Origin: Planctomycetaceae bacterium
Lineage (GTDB): Bacteria; Planctomycetota; Planctomycetia; Pirellulales; Thermoguttaceae
Length of the DNA stretch: 10,976 nucleotides
Direction of reading: 5' to 3'
Assembly (NCBI GenBank): GCA_031283515.1
Contig: JAITBS010000560.1
Coordinates: forward strand, 1-10,976
In this document: positions 5,357 to 10,976 of the stretch, in pieces
Position numbering within the stretch: position 1 is the stretch's first letter
Layout of the letters: the number at the start of each line of letters is the position of its first letter
Position numbers and translations under genes: made by a program
The notes under the pieces: generated by a model
What the model saw: the letters and a program-made list of their open reading frames with translations, nothing else
Database searches by the model: none
Told to the model about the DNA's origin: nothing

Positions 5357-6418
5357 TCAAGAAGTATAGGGAGCAGCAGTTGCCGTTTGAGGTACAGTAG
5401 CCTGAGGAGCTGTCGTACTCAATACTTGCGAAGGAATCCTCATACCAAGTTGAAGATCAAACTTACGTAATTTTTCTTTAACTTCGGTCAACGTGGTTTC
5501 GCCAAAATTTCGCATATCTAAAAGCGATTCTTCGGTTCGCACCACCAAATCACGAATAATATTAATTTTTTCTGTTTCAAGACAATTCATTGCTCGAACA
5601 GAAAGATCCAACTGGGAAAGCGGCATTTTCAACTTTTCTTCCAATCCCGGATCTATTCCCATTACTCCAATTGTTTTTACTTTGGAAAAAACACCCATTT
5701 CAAGCCGATCATATTGGAGGAACGGATTCAAATGTTTTCGGAATATTTTAGCACCTTCGACCAATGCAAGTTCCGGACCAATTGATCCATCTGTCCAAAT
5801 TTGAATAGTCAGCCGATCATAATTTGTTTTTTGACCGACCCGTGTTTCTTCTACACTGTATTGGACACGAACAACCGGACTGAATGCCGCATCGAGCGGA
5901 ATAAAACCAATATCATCACCTTTATCTCGGATATGAGCCAACTGTTCGGTTGCCGGAACATAACCGCGACTATTTTCGACGACCATTTCCATTTCGAACG
6001 GGACATCATCGGTGAGCGTAGCAATATGATGACTTTTGCTAATAACATCAACAGTGTCATCGCCTTGAATATCATCACTCGTCACAAGCCCTTTTACTTT
6101 TTTAGAAATTCTAAGGACTTTCGGCTTATCATCATAAGATTTGACAACAAGCGATTTAACATTCAAAACAATTTCCGTAACATCTTCATGAACACCCTTC
6201 AATGACATAAATTCATGAAGGGCATTTTTAATTTTGATTCGTGTTACGGCACTTCCTTCGAGGCTGGAAAGTAAAACACGGCGCAAACTATTGCCAACCG
6301 TATGACCAAAACCGCGTTCAAACGGTTCGGCAATAAATTTTCCATAAGTCTCCGTCAAGGAGTCAGGGTCGCATGTTACTTTGCTGGGGAGTTCCAAACC
6401 TCGCCATCGAATACGCAT
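5357..6418 (-). CDS. rpoA: DNA-directed RNA polymerase alpha subunit
   Basis: The alpha subunit dimerises to nucleate RNA polymerase assembly and contacts upstream promoter DNA and activators. The N-terminal domain is clear (FIAEPFERGFGHTVGNSLRR at 28-47, then VLLSSLEGSAVTRIKI), and DGSIGPELALVEGAKIF (210-226) marks its end. After a linker, the C-terminal domain occupies about 262-327: LSVRAMNCL (272-280) keeps the Arg and Asn of the DNA-contacting segment, and NFGETTLTEVKEKL (304-317) is the helix-hairpin-helix part. In that second segment Lys-Lys of E. coli is replaced by Glu-Thr, which may weaken UP-element contacts. An Ala/Thr/Gln-rich tail (about 335-353) extends the protein to 353 residues. 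The start is fixed by a strong GGAGG (6426-6430). It lies between rpsD and rplQ, as in classical alpha operons. Confidence 0.97.
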   Translation of the reverse strand: MRIRWRGLELPSKVTCDPDSLTETYGKFIAEPFERGFGHTVGNSLRRVLLSSLEGSAVTRIKIKNALHEFMSLKGVHEDVTEIVLNVKSLVVKSYDDKPKVLRISKKVKGLVTSDDIQGDDTVDVISKSHHIATLTDDVPFEMEMVVENSRGYVPATEQLAHIRDKGDDIGFIPLDAAFSPVVRVQYSVEETRVGQKTNYDRLTIQIWTDGSIGPELALVEGAKIFRKHLNPFLQYDRLEMGVFSKVKTIGVMGIDPGLEEKLKMPLSQLDLSVRAMNCLETEKINIIRDLVVRTEESLLDMRNFGETTLTEVKEKLRKFDLQLGMRIPSQVLSTTAPQATVPQTATAAPYTS

Positions 6419-6425
6419 AGAGAAA

Positions 6426-6430
6426 CCTCC
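6426..6430 (-). promoter_or_regulatory. Strong ribosome binding site of rpoA
   Basis: GGAGG on the minus strand, 7 bases before the rpoA ATG. It is the best SD in the operon. By contrast, rpsD and rpsK have no recognisable SD before their ATGs. Confidence 0.75.
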
Positions 6431-6491
6431 AAAAAAATGACGCTAAATACTTATAATGAGGGGAATTGGGGAAAACAACAAGCAATGATTG

Positions 6492-7118
6492 TTATTTGGA
6501 ACAAAGTTCGACGATCAATGCCGAATCTACCGGTAATGTAACATCTTCTGCTGTGGGGAGACGCATCACAATCCCTTTGGGAATATCGGCATTGTCCCGA
6601 TAAAGAAATTCCGGAACCTCACGTGCTCCTTCTTCAATGACTGTTTTAATTGCTTTGGTACTTTTAGGGCGATTACGTATTGTAATCACATCTCCCGTAC
6701 GCACTGAATAACTTGGAATATCAACACGCCGACCATTGACTTGAATATGACCATGTGAAACCCATTGACGAGCCTGAGAGCGAGATGCTCCAAAACCAAG
6801 TCGATAAACAATATTATCAAGACGGCGTTCGAGAAGTCCCATCAGAACTTTTCCTGTATTCCCTTTTATTCGTTCTGCCATTCCGAAATATTTACGGAAT
6901 TGTTTTTCGAGGACACCATAATAATTTTTTACTTTTTGCTTTTCACGAAGATGAACACCGTAATCAGTTAATTTTCCTTTCCGGGAACCATGCATTCCGG
7001 GCGCATTAGAACGGCGGTTGAACGCGCATTTCTCTGTATCACAACGGTTTCCTTTCAAGTTAAGTTTGAAACCTTCGCGCCGGCATTTTCGGCAAACTGC
7101 TTCAGTATTACGTGCCAT
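6492..7118 (-). CDS. rpsD: 30S ribosomal protein S4, zinc-binding (C+) form
   Basis: S4 is a primary 16S rRNA-binding protein that initiates assembly of the 30S body; in E. coli it also represses its own operon. The 208-residue product starts MARNTEAVCRKCRREG. Cys9, Cys12, Cys26 and Cys31 form a complete CxxC...CxxxxC zinc site, so this is the zinc-dependent version. NAPGMHGSRKGKLTDYGVHL and EKQKVKNYYGVLEKQFRKYF follow. The S4 RNA-binding domain runs from about 98 to 160 (LERRLDNIVYRLGFGASRSQ, GHIQVNGRRVDIPSYSVRTG). The C-terminus is conserved. No SD is visible before the ATG (AAATCGATTTT precedes it), a common planctomycete trait. It is separated from rpsK by 78 bases, and no pseudoknot-type S4 target site could be recognised by eye. 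Confidence 0.97.
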   Translation of the reverse strand: MARNTEAVCRKCRREGFKLNLKGNRCDTEKCAFNRRSNAPGMHGSRKGKLTDYGVHLREKQKVKNYYGVLEKQFRKYFGMAERIKGNTGKVLMGLLERRLDNIVYRLGFGASRSQARQWVSHGHIQVNGRRVDIPSYSVRTGDVITIRNRPKSTKAIKTVIEEGAREVPEFLYRDNADIPKGIVMRLPTAEDVTLPVDSALIVELCSK

Positions 7119-7196
7119 AAAATCGATTTCTATTGAAACAAAACGAACTAAAAATGGATACGATTAAAAAAAAATAATTTTTTGAACACAAACAAA

Positions 7197-7580
7197 TTAA
7201 ACACGTCTCCGTTTTTTGGGACGGCAACCGTTATGTGGCAATGGAGTAACATCTTCAATGGATTTAACCGTCAAACCGGCTTGTTGTAAAGCTGTAATTG
7301 CACTTTCACGACCACTTCCCGGTCCATTGACTTTGACTTCAATTTCTTTCATTCCGAATTTCATTGCTTTTTCTGCTGCTTGTTGTGCTGCCATTTGACC
7401 GGCGAAGGGGGTACTTTTCCGGCTTCCTTTGAAGTTACATGTGCCGGCAGTTGACCAACAGAGGGCATCTCCTTTGGAATCGGTAATTGTTACGGTAGTA
7501 TTATTAAAAGTCGCTTTAATATGAGCGATTCCTAACGCAACAATTCTTTTAACTTTTCGTTTTTTAACTACTTTTGCCAT
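7197..7580 (-). CDS. rpsK: 30S ribosomal protein S11
   Basis: S11 forms part of the 30S platform next to S6/S18 and lines the mRNA exit. The 127 residues include GIAHIKATFNNTTVTITDSK, the conserved STAGTCNFKGSRKSTPFAGQ core, AAQQAAEKAMKFGMKEIEVK, the highly conserved VNGPGSGRESAITAL and the C-terminal DVTPLPHNGCRPKKRRRV. Length and ends match the family, so it is intact. The ATG has no SD; AACAACCCAAA precedes it. The 103-base gap to rpsM upstream is long for this operon. Confidence 0.97.
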   Translation of the reverse strand: MAKVVKKRKVKRIVALGIAHIKATFNNTTVTITDSKGDALCWSTAGTCNFKGSRKSTPFAGQMAAQQAAEKAMKFGMKEIEVKVNGPGSGRESAITALQQAGLTVKSIEDVTPLPHNGCRPKKRRRV

Positions 7581-7683
7581 TTTGGGTTGTTAAATTTTTG
7601 TTAACTGTTTTAGTGATTCCTTAGGTTGAATAATTTTTTATGCTGTCAAGAGGCGATAAAACGCATTGACAAACATTGGGTAA

Positions 7684-8067
7684 TTACCGTAAATCCTTGA
7701 CTCCTTTTTTTCCTGCAACTGTTTTTTTGGGACCTTTACGAGTTCGGGCATTTGTTCGGGTGCGCTGACCGCGAACCGGCAAACCTTTACGGTGACGAAT
7801 CCCACGATAACAACCAATTTCACGAAGGCGGGTGATATTCTGATTAACTTGACGGCGTAATTGTCCTTCGACGACATAATCGTTATCAAGCAATGAGGCT
7901 AATTTAGCGAGGTCGTTTTCACCTAAATCTTTCGCACGCAATGTTGACGTAACTCCTGCTTTTCGGCAAAGTTCTCTTGCTGTTGTCGGACCTACACCAT
8001 AAAGATAGGTCAATGAAACAACTATTTGCCGATTACTCGGAATATCCACACCTAAAAGACGCGGCAT
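7684..8067 (-). CDS. rpsM: 30S ribosomal protein S13
   Basis: S13 sits in the head of the 30S subunit and contacts the P-site tRNA and the bridge to L5. The 127-residue protein begins MPRLLGVDIPSNRQIVVSLT and contains YGVGPTTARELCRKAGV (helix-two-turn-helix part). It ends with the basic tail: GCYRGIRHRKGLPVRGQRT, then RTNARTRKGPKKTVAGKK, which reaches toward the P-site tRNA. GGAGAT (8074-8079) supports the start. Only 46 bases separate it from rpmJ, in keeping with one transcript. Confidence 0.97.
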   Translation of the reverse strand: MPRLLGVDIPSNRQIVVSLTYLYGVGPTTARELCRKAGVTSTLRAKDLGENDLAKLASLLDNDYVVEGQLRRQVNQNITRLREIGCYRGIRHRKGLPVRGQRTRTNARTRKGPKKTVAGKKGVKDLR

Positions 8068-8113
8068 TGAATGATCTCCAAAAAATATACGTAAATGTTT
8101 TTAAAAAAACAAA

Positions 8114-8227
8114 TTAACCTTGGCGTTGTTTATGACGAGGATTAACACAAATAATATAAACTCGTCCTCGACGTTTCACCACTTTACAATTTTCACAAAT
8201 TCGACGAACACTTGCTCTGACTTTCAT
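8114..8227 (-). CDS. rpmJ: 50S ribosomal protein L36, zinc-binding form
   Basis: This small basic protein of 37 codons plus stop stabilises 23S rRNA helices in the large subunit. Translating the minus strand gives MKVRASVRRICENCKVVKRR (1-20), then GRVYVICVNPRHKQRQG (21-37). Cys11, Cys14, Cys27 and His32 form the zinc ribbon, so it is the C+ type. AAGGTGA (8232-8238) lies at a good distance before the ATG. The gene is short and easy to miss, but agreement with L36 is essentially complete. infA, which often precedes rpmJ, is not present here. Confidence 0.97.
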   Translation of the reverse strand: MKVRASVRRICENCKVVKRRGRVYIICVNPRHKQRQG

Positions 8228-8300
8228 AATATCACCTTTGAATTTTTTATGCTAAATAAATTCTAATTGCAATGTTAATTCCAGATTATCTATGATGGTT
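8228..8300 (-). promoter_or_regulatory. Leader of rpmJ, possible promoter
   Basis: Between the duplicated block and rpmJ lies an AT-rich leader. TAGAAT on the minus strand (8260-8265) resembles a -10 box, but no clear -35 precedes it at 16-18 bases. A second promoter for rpmJ onward would make sense given the long gap after map, but the sequence alone gives weak support. Confidence 0.25.
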
Positions 8301-8617
8301 TACTCGTTTTATTAACAGAGGTTACTATTCTAAGGCTTACAAACAATTTGCCAAGTAGTCCCTCTTGAAATTTTTTTTCTTAAAAAAGAATTTTTTCAAG
8401 CCGTCATCGAATTTTATTGATAAAGGTCATTATTTTAATGCTTAGCAAATTATTTGCCAAGTAGTCCCACCTTCTTAAAAAAACTTTTAGGAACTGCTAA
8501 AAACCTATCTTAAAAAAATTTTGCTCCTTGAAAATAGGGACTAATGACCAATTTTAGATAAAATATTAAGTTTTTAGAATTTCCTTTTTTCTTAAAAAAG
8601 AATTTTTCAAGCCGTCA
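8301..8617 (-). repeat. Imperfect tandem duplication including the map 3' end
   Basis: Copy 1 adjoins map (8404-8617) and copy 2 is 8301-8406. On the minus strand each starts TGACGGCTTGAAAAA, which in copy 1 encodes the last residues and stop of map. Each continues with TTCTTTTTTAAGAAAAAA, then GGGACTACTTGGCAAAT, a TTTG..TAAG arm, and AATAAAA near the end. Copy 1 carries about 100 extra bases (about 8472-8575). In each copy CTTGGCAAAT pairs with a following ATTTGCTAAG-type arm (8441-8461 and 8336-8355), the latter with a bulge. GGGACTAATGACC (8537-8549) is an inverted condensed version of the repeat's ends. No protein is encoded. The duplication is seen directly; the role is unknown. Confidence 0.7.
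8584..8600 (-). terminator. Weak A/T hairpin after map
   Basis: CTTTTTT and AAAAAAG flank a 3-base loop, 6 bases after the map stop on the minus strand. The stem is nearly all A-T and no U-run of standard type follows, so it would be a poor intrinsic terminator. It may mark partial termination or a 3'-end stabiliser. A longer-range pairing also exists: TTGCTCCTT (8521-8529) with AAGGAGCAA (8621-8629, inside map). Confidence 0.3.
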
Positions 8618-9422
8618 AATAAGGAGCAATATCTATTTTTTCTTCATTTGTTTCGGGCTGTCCGGTCAGGACACGAACACCGGAAATGGTTATTGCCAAT
8701 GTGTGTTCAAAATGGGCGCTTGGTTTATGATCCGCAGTAATAATTGTCCAATGGTCGCGGAGTAAGCGAACATTTTTTGTACCGGCATTAACCATTGGTT
8801 CTACAGCGATGACTAAACCCGACACTAACTTAAAATTACCGCTGCGAAGAACTTCCTGCGAAACATAATTTGGAACTTGGGGGTTCTCGTGCATTTCCCG
8901 ACCAATTCCATGACCGACAAGTGATTCGACAACGGAATAACCGTTCTTTTTCACATAAGTTTCCATCTTCTTCGCAACTTCATTCCAATAAGTTGCTTTA
9001 GGAATTTCTTCGATAGCGATTTGAAGAGTATGTTCTGTTACGTCAAGGAGATGTTGTTTTTTCTCTGAGATTTTTCCGACGGGAAAGGTTACTGCGGAAT
9101 CACCACACCAACCGCCTATTTTACATCCAATATCAACACTAACTATATCACCTTCAACAAGTTTCCGTGAACCCGGTATTCCATGAACAATTTCTTCGTT
9201 AACACTAATACACGCTGCGGCTGGAAATGGAACTTTACCGGGAACTCCCTTAAAAAGAGGAATTACCTGCATATCCTCGAAAAATTTCTCGATTCGGTCA
9301 TTGATTTCACCGGTTGTGATTCCGGGACGAATAAGATTTTTGGCAATTTGCAAACTATGCCAAACATATAACCCCGCTTTTCTCATTTTATCAATTTCAA
9401 TTGCAGATTTATATGAAAACAC
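8607..9422 (-). CDS. map: Methionine aminopeptidase type I
   Basis: This enzyme removes the initiator methionine from nascent proteins using a dinuclear metal site. All five ligands are visible: Asp97 (VSVDIG), Asp108 (GDSAVTF), His171 (GHGIGREMHEN), Glu208 (IAVEPM) and Glu239 (FEHT). His80 (IVHGIP) and His178 complete the active site. It is 271 residues long, slightly more than E. coli MetAP (264), with a short C-terminal tail. There is no N-terminal extension, so it is type Ia-like. The start is GTG, supported by AAGGTGA (9426-9432). In many bacteria it lies between secY/adk and infA-rpmJ; here infA is missing and an insertion sequence occupies the upstream side. Its last codons are part of the tandem duplication that follows. 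Confidence 0.96.
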   Translation of the reverse strand: MFSYKSAIEIDKMRKAGLYVWHSLQIAKNLIRPGITTGEINDRIEKFFEDMQVIPLFKGVPGKVPFPAAACISVNEEIVHGIPGSRKLVEGDIVSVDIGCKIGGWCGDSAVTFPVGKISEKKQHLLDVTEHTLQIAIEEIPKATYWNEVAKKMETYVKKNGYSVVESLVGHGIGREMHENPQVPNYVSQEVLRSGNFKLVSGLVIAVEPMVNAGTKNVRLLRDHWTIITADHKPSAHFEHTLAITISGVRVLTGQPETNEEKIDIAPYLTA

Positions 9423-9612
9423 GGCTCACCTTTTTTCTATTTTATTTTTTTCAAAATTCCTGATGGTTTCTCACTTTTGGGGGAATCATTGCAGGTCAAT
9501 AACTGTCAACCGGCATAATCCTTCAGAGAGGAGATATTATCTGCGAAAATCTGCGAACTGACTATCCCCTCCGAAAAAATTCTGAAATAATCAGGAAATC
9601 ACTAGTGTCCCA
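9423..9612. other. Spacer between insertion sequence and map
   Basis: This 190-base spacer has no gene. It contains the tandem ATCTGCGAAAATCTGCGA (about 9539-9556), the inverted pair TTCCTGAT (about 9458-9465) and ATCAGGAA (about 9592-9599), and a TGTCAA (9504-9509) that reads TTGACA toward map without a good -10. ACTAGTGTCCCATTATAAC (9602-9620) overlaps the transposase stop and may be one end of the insertion sequence. TGCAGGTCAA (9490-9499) recurs beyond the transposase start. No remnant of secY or infA was recognised. Confidence 0.35.
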
Positions 9613-10844
9613 TTATAACTTGAATAGAGTCAATTGGTTAGGATTATTGTTTTTTTTGTTTTTGTAATTTTTATCATCGAATGCTGGAAATATAGTTTTT
9701 TTTTCAAATTGTATCAGGCTTAAAATCTGTAGGATTTGGTAGATTGATTGCGGCAATTTGAGTTCCTTTTTTAAAATGGTGACGAGGAGGTAAGTACAGA
9801 CGGCAATCCCAATTTGCGATTTGACGGCGTTTTCGCTGATTCCGTAAAAAACTTTGATTCGTAGATGTTGCTTGAACCATTTGAAAAAGAGCTCCACGCG
9901 CCAACGTGATTTGTATAAAGCGGCAATCGTCGCGGCGGGTAAGGTCATATTATTTGTCAAAAAAACCAATCGTTTATTTCGTGTCGCATCGTAAAATCGG
10001 ATACGTCGCAATGGTTCCGGGTAAGTTTCCAAACTGTTTGCTTGGGTCAAAAAAACAAGTTGATCACATTGCACACCAGTTGTTTTGTCAACCTTATTTG
10101 AATATCGTCTCGTTAATTTTGTGTTTCGTTTTGCTCGTATCATAAAAAAGGCTTTTGCTTGATGAATTTTGTACAATCGCTTGAAATCCAAGTAACCTCG
10201 ATCCATTGTGTAGTAGGCGCCCGCGATAAAAAATAGGTGATCAAGAACATTAACATCGTGCATTTTGCCATCGGAAATTAGAATAAAATCAGGAATATTC
10301 CCTTGTAAATTAAGGAGCGTGTGAAGTTTGATGGCAGCCTTCGTTTTACGAAACGGAGACCACGGGAACAGTGACAAGCATAAATCAATCGTCGATGAAT
10401 CCAACGCAAAAACAGGTGCTTTTATTTTGACGGGGTTATCATCATTTTGGTAAAGGAGGTGCGTTTGCTCCATTAATACTTGGGCAAAATCAGCGAAAAT
10501 GCGCCAGTCGCGATGTTGGGTCGCGTTTGATAAATTGTTTCGTGAAACAGTTGAATGAATCCCCAGATGATATAATTTTTGAGGAACCGCCCGAAGGCAA
10601 CTAACAACTTCACGTAAACTTTCGCGATAAGTCAACTGAGCAAATAACATCACCCGAAAATAATCAACACAACGAAATTGATGTACTTTGTAATCGCCTT
10701 GATACCGATCAACACAAGTTTGAAATCGTCTCCAAGGGATCATGTTCATCATTTGTGTGAAAACATATTGCCCATCGTGCATAGGAACCTACCTTTCGTT
10801 CAAAGATTCTCGTCACCGGGCAATTTGAAATCAATGCAGGTCAA
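9490..10844. mobile_element. IS4-family insertion sequence (boundaries tentative)
   Basis: The transposase gene is flanked by a 10-base direct repeat TGCAGGTCAA at 9490-9499 and 10835-10844. If this is the target duplication, the element would be 1335 bases (9500-10834), a normal IS4 size, and 10 bases fits the family's duplications. However, the implied ends show no good inverted repeat. The alternative left end is ACTAGTGTCCC at 9602, just after the stop codon, with a weak partner GGGCGGACT (10936-10944), giving about 1.34 kb. The coding gene is intact, so the element may be active. The boundaries need comparison with other copies. Confidence 0.5.
9613..10782 (-). CDS. IS4-family transposase (DUF4372-type N-terminus)
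   Basis: This 389-residue DDE transposase catalyses cut-and-paste movement of its own element. The N-terminal domain (about 5-85; CVDRYQGDYKVHQFRCVDYF, FAQLTYRESLREV, KLYHLGI) is the DUF4372 type. The catalytic triad is Asp128 (FALDSSTIDL), Asp194 (YYTMDRGYLDF) and Glu297. The IS4 signature Y-x2-R-x3-E-x6-K is exact: Tyr290, Arg293, Glu297, Lys304 (YKSRWRVELFFKWFK). The C-terminus NPNQLTLFKL is typical. There is no frameshift or stop, so it is a full-length copy. AAAGGTAGG (10788-10796) precedes the ATG. It reads in the same direction as map and could send transcription into the ribosomal cluster. Confidence 0.95.
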   Translation of the reverse strand: MHDGQYVFTQMMNMIPWRRFQTCVDRYQGDYKVHQFRCVDYFRVMLFAQLTYRESLREVVSCLRAVPQKLYHLGIHSTVSRNNLSNATQHRDWRIFADFAQVLMEQTHLLYQNDDNPVKIKAPVFALDSSTIDLCLSLFPWSPFRKTKAAIKLHTLLNLQGNIPDFILISDGKMHDVNVLDHLFFIAGAYYTMDRGYLDFKRLYKIHQAKAFFMIRAKRNTKLTRRYSNKVDKTTGVQCDQLVFLTQANSLETYPEPLRRIRFYDATRNKRLVFLTNNMTLPAATIAALYKSRWRVELFFKWFKQHLRIKVFYGISENAVKSQIGIAVCTYLLVTILKKELKLPQSIYQILQILSLIQFEKKTIFPAFDDKNYKNKKNNNPNQLTLFKL

Positions 10845-10976
10845 AATTTTACATAAATAGTTCCTGTTGAATTTCCGGATTTTCGTATTTTTTTGTAACT
10901 CACAATCGCTTAACTCCTTTGATATTAACGAATTAGGGCGGACTGCAAGATATATTGAACGAAAATTAAGATTGTA
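10845..10976. other. Right-edge intergenic sequence
   Basis: No gene is supported. On the minus strand a GGAG precedes a GTG frame of 20 codons (10841-10903) that starts VSYKKIRKSGNSTG; it stops inside the 10-base direct repeat next to the transposase and is too short to call. AATTAGGGCGGACTGCAA (10931-10948) is a weak candidate for an insertion-sequence end. The secY or adk gene expected upstream of map is not reached. Confidence 0.25.

Noticed and set aside
5801..6205. 134-residue plus-strand open frame opposite rpoA
   Set aside because: It is antisense to an unmistakable rpoA coding region and has no recognisable domain. It is a shadow of the real gene.
10841..10903. 20-codon GTG frame on the minus strand with a GGAG upstream (VSYKKIRKSGNSTG...)
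   Set aside because: Too short, no family match, and it ends in intergenic sequence. Joining the flanks of the proposed insertion does not extend it, so it is not a gene broken by the insertion sequence.

Overview
The window looks like an AT-rich member of the Planctomycetota, probably Pirellulales and possibly a gut-associated low-GC lineage. This is an inference from protein character. RpoA opens with MRIRWRGLELP, and L17 carries two insertions that bring it to 186 residues; I associate both with planctomycetes. All convincing genes are on the minus strand.

Read in the direction of transcription (high to low coordinates), the window starts with an IS4-family (DUF4372-type) transposase. It then enters a conserved ribosomal block: map, rpmJ (L36), rpsM (S13), rpsK (S11), rpsD (S4), rpoA and rplQ (L17), followed 29 bases later by a small HELYH zinc-metallopeptidase-like protein. 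This is the end of the spc operon and the alpha operon. infA is absent between map and rpmJ, and the place where secY would usually lie upstream of map is taken by the insertion sequence. The gaps between ribosomal genes are unusually long (46 to 379 bases). The largest, between map and rpmJ, holds an imperfect tandem duplication that includes the last codons of map.

Downstream of this block (positions 1 to 4044) lies a repeat-rich accessory stretch. It has two single genes: an orphan periplasmic-binding lipoprotein of the cobalamin/iron-siderophore class, and a secreted 469-residue protein of no family I recognise, built from two diverged copies of one domain. The secreted-protein gene sits between 80-base inverted repeats that differ at 3 positions by eye (1305-1384 and 3728-3807). 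The right-hand one belongs to a 257-base MITE-like element with perfect 20-base ends. A further repeat with CTCTGTG tandem 9-mers lies downstream of the binding-protein gene and of the metallopeptidase gene. At the left edge a roughly 106-base stretch can fold into a cloverleaf: an outer stem enclosing three hairpins.

The ribosomal genes, RpoA and methionine aminopeptidase work together in translation, transcription and N-terminal processing. The accessory genes show no visible functional link to them. No tRNA, rRNA or CRISPR array was seen.
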